Part shown: positions 1-6,104 of the stretch, one piece after another
Layout of the letters: every line of letters begins with the position of its first letter
How positions within the stretch are numbered: position 1 is the stretch's first letter
Source: Candidatus Delongbacteria bacterium
GTDB taxonomy: Bacteria; UBA4055
Assembly (NCBI GenBank): GCA_028702975.1
Contig: JAQVNT010000080.1
Location: 1-7,042, forward strand
Direction: 5' to 3'
DNA length: 7,042 nt
Position numbers and translations under genes: made by a program
The notes under the pieces: generated by a model
Told to the model about the DNA's origin: nothing
Database searches by the model: none
The model's input: the letters and a program-made list of their open reading frames with translations, nothing else

Positions 1-1910
1 AAATTTACTCTGTCTGGGCAGGTACGATACCGGCGCGCGGTTCAGTCTCGGCAGGCACTATTTACTTCGATATCACCGACGCGGGAGAGAGAACGGTAAG
101 AACAGGCACTTACGCGATCGTTTTCGTAGAGGACACAACGGCTCCATCCATTACGGCCGTCAGAGGAAGAACAGCTTTAATAAACAAAGAAGCAAAGATA
201 TCTGTTACAGTGAACGACGAATCTCTCATAAAAAGCTGCCGGGGACATTACAGCACGAACGCCTTTATTGATCAGTACGATTTTGACCTGAATATGCCAA
301 AGATGAACACTTATGTCTATGAAGGTCTGATCCCGGCCGAAACAGCGGAAACAGCGGCTGAACTCAAGTTTACAATTGAGGATACTGAAGGCAATATTCA
401 TGTTTCATCAGAATATCCCATGAGCTGGATATCCGCGCCTCCGGACAGTTTTGACCTGCGGGTGTCATACCCTGAAAATTATGTTACTTCGGTAAAATAC
501 CAGCTCGGCGGCACATGCTGGGCGCACGGAACTATGTCTTCGGCCGAAAGCAGCCTGCTTATGACAGGCAAATGGGGGCATTACGGCGAGGACGGTGAGC
601 CCGATCTGGCTGAATACCATCTTGACTGGTGGAACGGGTTCAATCAGCATAATAATGACGATACCGATCCGGTTACAGGCGGCGGGCTTGTAGTCCATGA
701 GGGCGGTGATTACCTTGTGGCGGCTGCGTATTTTTCCAGAGGCGAAGGGGCAGTGAGGGATATTGACGGACAGTCCTATACTTATCCGCCACAGAGAGCT
801 TCGGGGGCGTACCATTATTACTATCCCCGCAGCATTGAATTCTATTCCGCCGGTGATGACCTGTCCAACATTTCAGAAATAAAAGAGAAGATCATGACCG
901 CCGGCGCTCTTGCGACATGCATGACGAGCAATGCGGGATTCACTACTGATTTCATACATTACCAGCCGCCCTCAAGCGAACTCGAGCCGAACCATTCCAT
1001 AGCTATAGTAGGCTGGAATGACAGCCTCGTGACCCAGGCGCCGGAAGGCAAAGGCGCGTGGTTGTGCAAGAACAGCTACGGATCTGCCTGGGGCCTCGAC
1101 GGATATTTCTGGATATCTTATTATGACAAATATGCGGCTAAGCATCCTTTTATGGGGGCAGTATCTTTCAGAGATGTCGAAATGATGAAGTACGGAAATG
1201 TTTACAGTCATGATTATCACGGATGGAGAGAAACTCTGAGCGGAATAAATGAAGTTTTCAATAAATTCACTGCCGAAAGTAACGGAAATATAGAAGCGGT
1301 AAGTTTTTTTACCGCAGCCGACAGCGTCTTTTACGATGTTCGTATTTATGACGGATTTTTGAATGACAGTCTGCAGAATGAACTGAGCTCCGTGACAGGA
1401 ACAGCTTTTAACAAAGGATTTCATACCGTTGATCTCACAGATACGGTGTTTTTTGAGTCGGGAAATGATTTTTATGTATATCTCAGCCTTTCATCAGGAG
1501 GTCAGCCGATTGACACTACTTCAGATATTCCCACACTCCTGGGAGGAGGATCAAAAGCTTTAGTTCAGTCAAAAGCTTCAGCGGATGAAAGTTATTATTT
1601 TGACGGCGGCGAATGGAAAGATCTGTATCTGTACTCCTCATTAACCTACCCCGGTACGGCCAACTTCTGCGTCAAAGCTCTGGGGAACACTCTGAAGGCG
1701 CCTTCAAATGTCATTATCTCAACCTCCGGAACGGCTGTTGTTATAAGCTGGAACGCCGCTCCCGGAGCTGTTTCCTACAGGATCGAGGCTTCTTTGGATC
1801 CTTACGGAACTTATACTGATGTAAGCTCACAGGGAACGTTTGAAGGCATGAGTTGGACGGGACCTGCGGCCGGGTATATGTATTATTACCGTGTTGTGGC
1901 GGTATACTAA
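1..1910 (+). CDS. Secreted papain-like (C1A) cysteine protease with lectin-like and FN3 domains, 5'-truncated
   Basis: This is the C-terminal 635 residues of a larger protein; codons run from position 3 without a stop, so the true start lies left of the window and the GTG at 210 is internal. Residues are numbered from position 3. Residues about 48-140 look like an Ig-like beta domain starting at DTTAPSI. The peptidase domain covers about 150-394: FDLR entry motif, Q167 as probable oxyanion glutamine, catalytic Cys172 in GGTCWAHG, catalytic His331 in PNHSIAIVGW, and Asn357 in CKNSYGSAWG followed by GYFWISYYD. Residues about 396-559 match the lectin-like domain that follows C1A peptidases in this group. 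Residues about 565-635 form a fibronectin III domain ending YYRVVAVY. It probably hydrolyses proteins outside the cell or at the cell surface; export is inferred, since the signal peptide is not in view. No C-terminal sorting domain follows the FN3. All catalytic residues are present, so it should be active. The substrate is unknown. Confidence 0.9.
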   Translation, partial: IYSVWAGTIPARGSVSAGTIYFDITDAGERTVRTGTYAIVFVEDTTAPSITAVRGRTALINKEAKISVTVNDESLIKSCRGHYSTNAFIDQYDFDLNMPKMNTYVYEGLIPAETAETAAELKFTIEDTEGNIHVSSEYPMSWISAPPDSFDLRVSYPENYVTSVKYQLGGTCWAHGTMSSAESSLLMTGKWGHYGEDGEPDLAEYHLDWWNGFNQHNNDDTDPVTGGGLVVHEGGDYLVAAAYFSRGEGAVRDIDGQSYTYPPQRASGAYHYYYPRSIEFYSAGDDLSNISEIKEKIMTAGALATCMTSNAGFTTDFIHYQPPSSELEPNHSIAIVGWNDSLVTQAPEGKGAWLCKNSYGSAWGLDGYFWISYYDKYAAKHPFMGAVSFRDVEMMKYGNVYSHDYHGWRETLSGINEVFNKFTAESNGNIEAVSFFTAADSVFYDVRIYDGFLNDSLQNELSSVTGTAFNKGFHTVDLTDTVFFESGNDFYVYLSLSSGGQPIDTTSDIPTLLGGGSKALVQSKASADESYYFDGGEWKDLYLYSSLTYPGTANFCVKALGNTLKAPSNVIISTSGTAVVISWNAAPGAVSYRIEASLDPYGTYTDVSSQGTFEGMSWTGPAAGYMYYYRVVAVY

Positions 1911-1925
1911 GGACAAAGGACATGA

Positions 1926-1962
1926 TTTAGTTTGTTTTAGAGCGTTTTAGTTTGTATATTAG
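1926..1962 (+). repeat. Phased TTAG repeat tract
   Basis: TTAG occurs four times, at 1927-1930, 1937-1940, 1947-1950 and 1959-1962, with steps of 10, 10 and 12 bases. A longer unit, TTTAGTTTGT, is repeated exactly at 1926-1935 and 1946-1955, and GTTTTAG at 1934-1940 and 1944-1950. The spacing is close to one helical turn, so all copies face one side of the DNA. The tract overlaps the proposed promoter of the next gene and could be an operator or a bent AT-rich element. A chance low-complexity run is possible. Confidence 0.5.
1932..1960 (+). promoter_or_regulatory. Possible promoter for the ferritin-like gene
   Basis: A TATATT -10 box lies at 1955-1960, and TTGTTT lies 17 bases upstream at 1932-1937. 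The -35 box matches the sigma70 consensus at only three of six positions. Transcription would start near 1967, leaving a leader of about 68 bases before the ATG at 2035. The same TATATT hexamer appears before the genes at 5658 and 6105, which mildly supports it. Confidence 0.35.
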
Positions 1963-2034
1963 CAGTAATGCTTAAGAATCCGGGGCGGAATTTTGCAGCA
2001 GACGGATATTGAAAATAATTAATGGGTACAAAGA

Positions 2035-2760
2035 ATGAAAAATGAGAATTATTTTAAACCCAAGTGCCTGAATCTGTCAGATCTAAAAAAAAGACAGGAC
2101 GAGATACAGTCTTATATTGAGGATGATGACACTGAATGGATAGAGCAGTACAAGAAAACGATTTCGAAGATCAGCGAAGACCATGCGAAACTTAAGAAGA
2201 TATCTGAATTGACAGAGCGGGAATCTCAAGACTTTGAGCATGAAAAAGAACTGATCGTTTCAAAGATAAAGGAAGAATCTTTAATTCCTGAAGGCTCCGC
2301 AATTGAATTTGAAGTTTACAGATACATCGGTCTTCATTCTCAGTATGAAAGACTTCTTTCCAACCTTTATAAACTTTTTGAGAATATTTTTCCGAATGAC
2401 GAGCTCTGGCCTTTCATGGCGGAAGAAGAGAGAAAACATGAATGCTGGCTGAAAGAAATCATGATAAAACTGAAAGAGGAAACTATAGTTTTCAAAAAAC
2501 CGTCATACAAGCCTGATCTGGTTTTAAAAGCAGTAATAAATATAACCGAGATCATTCACTATTGTAAAGAATACAGGATATCACATAAAGAGGCTTACAA
2601 TATAGCTTTTGATCAGGAGTATTCCATACTTGAAGACGGTTTTTTCGGTAATTTCTCTTCGGAGGCTCCGGCAATTGAAAATGTATTCAAATTATTGATC
2701 GAGGATACTATCGAGCACAAGAACTGGCTGAAAACAAGAATAGAATTTTATAATTACTGA
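2035..2760 (+). CDS. Uncharacterised protein: coiled-coil segment plus ferritin-like four-helix domain
   Basis: This 241-residue protein has no signal peptide and is probably cytoplasmic. Residues 1-85 are highly charged and helical, with a likely coiled coil at about 30-82. Residues about 90-235 read as a ferritin/rubrerythrin-like helical bundle: helix A with YERLLSNLYKLFENIFP (E105), helix B with EEERKHECWL (E132xxH135), helix C with DQEYSILED (E195) and helix D with EDTIEHKNWL (H228). These resemble the usual E, ExxH, E, ExxH di-iron ligands. The last pair is off register, because the residue three before H228 is Thr, with D224 and E223 further back. Iron binding is therefore plausible but not assured. 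Family members bind or oxidise iron or detoxify peroxide; this protein's role is not known. The start has only a weak Shine-Dalgarno, and an ATG at 2022 is out of frame. The gene looks more AT-rich than its neighbours. I am moderately sure of the fold and unsure of the function. Confidence 0.65.
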   Translation: MKNENYFKPKCLNLSDLKKRQDEIQSYIEDDDTEWIEQYKKTISKISEDHAKLKKISELTERESQDFEHEKELIVSKIKEESLIPEGSAIEFEVYRYIGLHSQYERLLSNLYKLFENIFPNDELWPFMAEEERKHECWLKEIMIKLKEETIVFKKPSYKPDLVLKAVINITEIIHYCKEYRISHKEAYNIAFDQEYSILEDGFFGNFSSEAPAIENVFKLLIEDTIEHKNWLKTRIEFYNY

Positions 2761-2785
2761 CATACAAAAATAATTACGATATAAT
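2757..2785 (+). promoter_or_regulatory. Strong sigma70-like promoter of the mscS-mscL operon
   Basis: CTGACA at 2757-2762 matches the -35 consensus at five of six bases, and TATAAT at 2780-2785 is a perfect -10 box. The spacer is 17 bases. The -35 box overlaps the TGA stop (2758-2760) of the preceding gene. Transcription should start near 2792, giving a 5' leader of about 56 AT-rich bases before the mscS ATG at 2848. It is the best promoter match I found in the window, implying good basal transcription of the channel operon. Confidence 0.75.
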
Positions 2786-2837
2786 ATTTTTTAATTTTAC
2801 AAGAATTTAAGAGATTAACACTTTTAGAAAAAAACAT

Positions 2838-2842
2838 GGAGG
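2838..2842 (+). promoter_or_regulatory. Ribosome binding site that sets the mscS start
   Basis: GGAGG lies five bases before the ATG at 2848. An in-frame ATG at 2836 overlaps this site by its G and has no Shine-Dalgarno of its own, so 2848 is the likely start. The upstream ATG would add only Met-Glu-Val-Ile. Confidence 0.8.
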
Positions 2843-2847
2843 TAATC

Positions 2848-3681
2848 ATGAACGAACAGGTAAAGAACGCAGAGGTTTACATTCAGAAAGCGATCGATCT
2901 GGGTATGGAATGGGGTCCCAAACTGATCGGGGCTATAATCGTCCTCATAATCGGTATGTGGATAGTAAAAATGATCACTAAAGGATTCGGCAGGATGCTT
3001 GAGAGCAGAAAGGTCGATCCGTCTCTGGTTCCGTTCTTAAAAAGTCTTACAGGCACTCTTCTAAAAGTCCTTGTAGTAATTAGCGTCATGGGCATGATCG
3101 GTATTCAGATGACGTCCTTCATTGCGATACTCGGTGCGGCCGGTCTTGCAGTTGGTATGGCTCTATCGGGTACTTTACAGAATTTTGCGGGTGGAGTAAT
3201 AATCCTTATCTTCAGACCTTTCGGCGTAGGTGACTTCATCGAGGCTCAAGGCTACATGGGAACTGTAAAAGCGATCACAATTTTTACAACGGCACTAAAT
3301 ACGGTCGACAACAAACTTATCATAATCCCGAACGGACCTCTTTCTACAGGATCTCTGACTAATTTCTCAAAAGAACCTCAGAGAAGAGTGGACTGGAAAT
3401 TCGGTATAGCTTACGGCGACGATATGGAGAATTTCAAGAAAGCAATTAATGAGTTTATAGCTGAGGATTCAAGGATACTTAAGGATCCCGAACATTTTAT
3501 CGGACTTTCAGAGCTTGGTGCAAGCTCGGTCAACTTTGCCGTAAGGGCATGGGTCAACGCGGCTGATTACTGGGGCGTGTTCTTTGACATGAACGAAAAA
3601 GTTTACAAGAGATTTAAAGATTATAACCTCAACATTCCTTTCCCTCAAATGGATGTTCATTTACATAATCAGGGAAAATAA
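2848..3681 (+). CDS. mscS: Small-conductance mechanosensitive channel MscS
   Basis: This 277-residue inner-membrane channel (E. coli MscS has 286) opens under membrane tension and releases solutes during hypo-osmotic shock. It forms a homoheptamer in the known family. Predicted membrane segments are TM1 at about 26-42, TM2 at about 68-86 and the pore helix TM3 at about 91-124. TM3 carries the hallmark [13 protein letters not shown], followed by QNFAGG and [10 protein letters not shown]. The cytoplasmic beta domain has [11 protein letters not shown] (153-163) and NFSKEPQRR (172-180). The C-terminal domain has ELGASSVNF (222-230) and FPQMDV (265-270), as in E. coli. By alignment from memory, Leu100 and Met104 occupy the E. 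coli Leu105 and Leu109 gate positions, and Ser107 replaces Gln112. It is the first gene of the operon, 23 bases before mscL. The identification is secure. Confidence 0.97.
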   Translation: MNEQVKNAEVYIQKAIDLGMEWGPKLIGAIIVLIIGMWIVKMITKGFGRMLESRKVDPSLVPFLKSLTGTLLKVLVVISVMGMIGIQMTSFIAILGAAGLAVGMALSGTLQNFAGGVIILIFRPFGVGDFIEAQGYMGTVKAITIFTTALNTVDNKLIIIPNGPLSTGSLTNFSKEPQRRVDWKFGIAYGDDMENFKKAINEFIAEDSRILKDPEHFIGLSELGASSVNFAVRAWVNAADYWGVFFDMNEKVYKRFKDYNLNIPFPQMDVHLHNQGK

Positions 3682-3704
3682 AAAAACTAAAACAGGAGAT
3701 CATC

Positions 3705-4145
3705 ATGGGAATGATGAAAGAGTTCAAAGAATTTGCCATGAAGGGCAATGTGGTTGACATGGCTGTCGGTATTATAATCGGCGGCGCGTTCGGTAAAATA
3801 GTGGCATCAGTCGTGAACGATGTGATAATGCCGCCCATCGGGGTTCTTGTCGGCGGGGTCGATTTCAAGAATCTTGCGGTAACGCTGAAAGAAGCTGTTC
3901 CCGCGGGAGTTGACGCAGCCGGGAACGCGATCGCCGCTATGCCCGCAGTAACACTGAAGTACGGCAATTTCATTCAGGTAACCTTCGATTTTCTGATCGT
4001 GGCTTTCGCAATCTTCATGATGATCAAAGCCATGAACAGCCTGAAAAGGAAAGAAGAAGCGGTGCCTGCAGCTCCGCCGGCACCCCCGGTTCCCACAAAA
4101 GAAGAAGTACTGCTTGCCGAGATCAGAGATCTTCTGAAAAAATAA
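3705..4145 (+). CDS. mscL: Large-conductance mechanosensitive channel MscL
   Basis: This 146-residue inner-membrane protein forms the large, non-selective valve that opens at near-lytic tension; family members are homopentamers. The N-terminal amphipathic helix ([11 protein letters not shown], 5-15) leads into TM1 with [18 protein letters not shown] (16-33), then [10 protein letters not shown] (37-46). TM2 is at about 90-111 with [19 protein letters not shown] charged and proline-rich linker (116-131) precedes the cytoplasmic helix [16 protein letters not shown] (131-146), almost identical to the E. coli end. The periplasmic loop (about 62-88) is roughly ten residues longer than in E. coli, with the added stretch [12 protein letters not shown] near 69-80. 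AGGAG at 3694-3698, six bases before the ATG, supports this start. The gene sits between mscS and the DUF3078 gene, in the same transcription unit. The identification is secure. Confidence 0.97.
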   Translation: MGMMKEFKEFAMKGNVVDMAVGIIIGGAFGKIVASVVNDVIMPPIGVLVGGVDFKNLAVTLKEAVPAGVDAAGNAIAAMPAVTLKYGNFIQVTFDFLIVAFAIFMMIKAMNSLKRKEEAVPAAPPAPPVPTKEEVLLAEIRDLLKK

Positions 4146-4160
4146 TTAAAGGAAGGACAT

Positions 4161-5030
4161 ATGAAAAAAATTATATCATTAGCGATAGGACTGGTATTGA
4201 CGGTCACAATTTTTGCGCAGACTACCGAGGCTGAAAAAGCGTTAAAGACCGAACTTAAAGCTGAGCATACAGGCTGGAAAACAGGCGGTACTGTGTCCGT
4301 AAATTTCTCTCAGGCCGCTTTTTCTTCGAACTGGTCGGCAGGAACAGAAAATTCAATGACCGTCAACTCGCTTGTAAGTATTTTCGCGAATTTCTCGGAC
4401 GGACTGAACATATGGGAGAACAGCCTCGATCTGGGTTACGGGTTCTTAAAACAGGGAAGCGCGGACCTTGTAAAATCCGATGACAAGATAGACTTAACTT
4501 CAAAATACGGCAGAAAAGCTTTCGGAGACTGGTATTATGCGGGCCTGTTCAATTTCAAATCACAGATGACGCCGACGGAAGTTCTGGGAGTAAAAGTATC
4601 CGAATTTCTTTCACCCGCTTCTGTTCTGGCAGCGCTCGGTATGGACTGGAAAGCCGTTCCTGAACTCAGCCTGTTCATTTCTCCCGTTACTTACAGGGCT
4701 AATATGGTAATGAACGATGATTTCCTCCCTGACGGGGCTGATAATGTTGATTCGAACATCGGCGGTTATCTGAGAGCCGTTTATAAAAAAGAGATATTCA
4801 CCAACATCGGCCTTGAGTCCAAATTTGAGGCTTTCTCGAATTACGAATCCGACGAGGAAACGGATCAGAAACCTCAGAATATCGATCTTACATGGTCTAA
4901 TCTCCTTTCAATGAAGGTCAATGAATATTTAAGCGCGAATTTCACTTTCGAGCTGGCTCATGACGACAATATAAGCAGAGATACTCAATTTAAAGAGGTT
5001 CTTGGTATCGGACTGAGCTATAAATTCTAA
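4161..5030 (+). CDS. DUF3078 family exported protein, probable outer-membrane beta-barrel
   Basis: This 289-residue protein begins with a signal peptide (MKKIISLAIGLVLTVTIFA, cleavage probably after Ala19 before QTT). The mature part matches the DUF3078 pattern known mainly from Bacteroidota and relatives: GWKTGGTVSVNFSQ (38-51), SSNWSAGTENSMTVNS (55-70), NSLDLGYGFLKQG (87-99), SDDKIDLTSKYG (106-117), NIDLTWSNLLSMKVNEYLSA (240-259) and the final VLGIGLSYKF. Alternating hydrophobic strands and a terminal Phe fit an outer-membrane barrel recognised by the BAM machinery; this is inferred from pattern. The family has no established function. GGAAGG at 4151-4156 sits just before the ATG. It starts 15 bases after mscL and ends 16 bases before the next start, so it is translated from the channel operon mRNA. 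Confidence 0.9.
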   Translation: MKKIISLAIGLVLTVTIFAQTTEAEKALKTELKAEHTGWKTGGTVSVNFSQAAFSSNWSAGTENSMTVNSLVSIFANFSDGLNIWENSLDLGYGFLKQGSADLVKSDDKIDLTSKYGRKAFGDWYYAGLFNFKSQMTPTEVLGVKVSEFLSPASVLAALGMDWKAVPELSLFISPVTYRANMVMNDDFLPDGADNVDSNIGGYLRAVYKKEIFTNIGLESKFEAFSNYESDEETDQKPQNIDLTWSNLLSMKVNEYLSANFTFELAHDDNISRDTQFKEVLGIGLSYKF

Positions 5031-5035
5031 AATAA

Positions 5036-5039
5036 AGGA
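5036..5039 (+). promoter_or_regulatory. Ribosome binding site that sets the repeat-protein start
   Basis: AGGA at 5036-5039 (AAAGGA from 5034) is seven bases from the ATG at 5047 but only one base from the in-frame GTG at 5041. Start at 5047 also places MKR at the head of the signal peptide. Confidence 0.75.
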
Positions 5040-5046
5040 TGTGATC

Positions 5047-5526
5047 ATGAAAAGACTTATTGTTTTTTCGATACTTATGTTTAGCGTAATCCTGCTAGCC
5101 GAAAAGCCGTTCCAGATAGGATTGTTCAATCCTGTTCAGCTGCAAAATGAAGGAGAAAGCATCAAGGGAGTTAAGCTGAACTTCATTCACAGCAAAAATG
5201 CCAATGTCACCGGTTTCGATTTCGGACTGGTAAGCGAGGTCAGCTCTGATTTTACAGGACTGCAGATGAATACAATCAGCTATAACAGAGGGAATTCAAC
5301 AGGTGTTCAGATGGGTCTGGCTTTTATAGGAATATCAATTTCGGACAATATGACCGGTCTCCAGTTAAATACCGTAAACTATACTGCGAAGCAGATGACC
5401 GGTCTTCAGTTCGGTCTGATAAATGTTGTCAAAGGCGGCGGAGCGAATTTCCAGATAGGTCTTATAAACTACAACAAGAACAGCACGATCTTCTTCCTGC
5501 TGCCGTTCATCAATTTCAATCTGTAA
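5047..5526 (+). CDS. LA_2272-like surface repeat protein
   Basis: This 159-residue exported protein has a signal peptide at 1-18 (MKRLIVFSILMFSVILLA, then EKPF). The rest is built from short repeats of the form T-G-(L/V/F)-Q-(M/L/F)-(N/G)-(T/L)-x-(S/N): TGFDFGLVS at 55, TGLQMNTIS at 70, TGVQMGLAF at 85, TGLQLNTVN at 103, TGLQFGLIN at 118 and a variant ANFQIGLIN at 133. Units are 15 residues long, with one 18-residue spacing. The pattern matches the LA_2272/LA_2273 surface-repeat family first named in Leptospira. The strands may form a beta structure at or in the outer membrane; this is inferred. Function is unknown. It is the last gene of the mscS operon, followed 16 bases later by an intrinsic terminator. 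A start at GTG 5041 would add Met-Ile and is less likely. Confidence 0.85.
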   Translation: MKRLIVFSILMFSVILLAEKPFQIGLFNPVQLQNEGESIKGVKLNFIHSKNANVTGFDFGLVSEVSSDFTGLQMNTISYNRGNSTGVQMGLAFIGISISDNMTGLQLNTVNYTAKQMTGLQFGLINVVKGGGANFQIGLINYNKNSTIFFLLPFINFNL

Positions 5527-5542
5527 GAAAATGTTAATTTGT

Positions 5543-5570
5543 AAAAACCCGGAAAATTCCGGGTTTTTTT
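5543..5570 (+). terminator. Rho-independent terminator of the mscS operon
   Basis: A perfect inverted repeat, CCCGGAA (5548-5554) and TTCCGGG (5557-5563) around an AA centre, is extended by flanking A5 and T runs. It is followed by seven T residues (5564-5570). It lies 16 bases after the stop at 5526 and should end transcription of the four-gene unit. The A run on the left could let it work in both directions, but no minus-strand gene approaches it. Confidence 0.92.
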
Positions 5571-5572
5571 AT

Positions 5573-5601
5573 TTGGATTTTGCGGCATCTTGTATTATAT
5601 T
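5573..5601 (+). promoter_or_regulatory. Probable promoter for the TfoX-like gene
   Basis: TTGGAT at 5573-5578 and TATATT at 5596-5601 are separated by 17 bases. An overlapping alternative -10, TATTAT, lies at 5593-5598. It directly follows the operon terminator, which itself argues that a new transcript must begin here. The leader would be about 50 bases. Confidence 0.45.
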
Positions 5602-5657
5602 AAAAACAGCAGCACCCCCTTTTTTGAACTAAAAAGATAAACATACGGAACAAAAAA

Positions 5658-6023
5658 ATGTCTTATGACGAAGGGCTGATGTTAAGAGTTGAACGGGTGT
5701 TAAAAATCCTGAACCCGGTAAGGAAGGAAACAAAGGGCGGTCTGTGTTTCATGTTCGGCAGACATCTCTTGTGCGCGGTAACGGGTAACGATCTGATAAC
5801 CCGCGTAGATCCGAAGTTAAAAGAAGGATTTATAGAGAGGGGTGAGGCTGAAGATCTTATTCTGAAGAAAAAGTCTCACGAATGCTGGATCAAAGTTCCG
5901 TTCAGTTCGTTAAAAGAAGATGATGACCTCGAAAAATGGCTTGATGTGAGCGTTGAATACTGTAAATATATCAGATCTGATGATCACAGAAAAGATTTTC
6001 GCACACACAGAACAATAAAATAA
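5658..6023 (+). CDS. Single-domain TfoX N-terminal family protein
   Basis: This 121-residue cytoplasmic protein matches the TfoX/Sxy N-terminal domain across its length: MSYDEGLMLRVERVL (1-15), the core GGLCFMFG (27-34), GNDLITRVDP (43-52), CWIKVP (76-81) and a closing amphipathic helix DLEKWLDVSVEYCKYI (90-105). The C-terminal TfoX domain is absent, as in many stand-alone members. In the usual KMFGG motif the Met-Phe pair is replaced (ETKGG here). A basic, His-containing tail (107-121) extends past the domain. Two-domain TfoX in Gammaproteobacteria activates competence genes with CRP; stand-alone N-terminal proteins have no settled function, so competence should not be assumed. The start is the first ATG of the frame; the Shine-Dalgarno is weak (CGGAAC, about seven bases upstream). 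It appears to be monocistronic. Confidence 0.85.
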   Translation: MSYDEGLMLRVERVLKILNPVRKETKGGLCFMFGRHLLCAVTGNDLITRVDPKLKEGFIERGEAEDLILKKKSHECWIKVPFSSLKEDDDLEKWLDVSVEYCKYIRSDDHRKDFRTHRTIK

Positions 6024-6024
6024 T

Positions 6025-6057
6025 TTTTTCCCGCTGTTTTTCTTTTCTTTTTCCCGC
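6025..6057 (+). repeat. Direct repeat TTTTTCCCGC in a pyrimidine-rich spacer
   Basis: TTTTTCCCGC occurs at 6025-6034 and again at 6048-6057, 23 bases apart, within an almost pure T/C tract between the TfoX-like gene and the tricorn-like gene. There is no hairpin, so it does not look like an intrinsic terminator. It could be a regulator site upstream of the -10-like box at 6067, or chance in low-complexity DNA. Confidence 0.4.
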
Positions 6058-6066
6058 CTTATTGTT

Positions 6067-6072
6067 TATATT
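6067..6072 (+). promoter_or_regulatory. Possible -10 box for the tricorn-like gene
   Basis: TATATT lies 38 bases before the ATG at 6105, preceded by TTGT. No convincing -35 box is seen 16-18 bases upstream, where the sequence is T/C-rich. It is listed mainly because the same hexamer recurs before two other genes here. Confidence 0.25.
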
Positions 6073-6104
6073 TTATCGATCTTTAAATGAACGGGGATAT
6101 ATAT

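Noticed and set aside
465..815. Antisense open frame of about 116 codons
   Set aside because: It lies opposite the peptidase catalytic core, with no recognisable motif.
972..1424. Antisense open frame of about 150 codons
   Set aside because: It lies wholly inside the conserved protease frame, shows no domain or credible start signal, and reads as a shadow of the coding strand.
210..1910. GTG at 210 as the start of the cysteine protease
   Set aside because: The frame is open from position 3, and the residues before 210 continue the same Ig-like domain, so this GTG is internal.
1974..1997. Possible hairpin AATCCG...CGGAATT as a terminator of the protease gene
   Set aside because: The stem is only about four clean pairs and no long T run follows.
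2836..2847. ATG at 2836 as the mscS start
   Set aside because: It has no Shine-Dalgarno and overlaps the GGAGG that serves the ATG at 2848.
3629..3973. Antisense open frame opposite mscL
   Set aside because: Low-complexity Ile/Pro/Thr composition is the complement of mscL membrane codons; no start signal.
3705..4145. Horizontal transfer of mscL from Gammaproteobacteria
   Set aside because: The close match to E. coli, including the C-terminal helix, is usual for this highly conserved protein, and base composition is like the neighbouring genes.
5658..6023. Competence regulator TfoX/Sxy
   Set aside because: Only the N-terminal domain is present and no competence genes are nearby, so the regulatory role of two-domain TfoX cannot be carried over.
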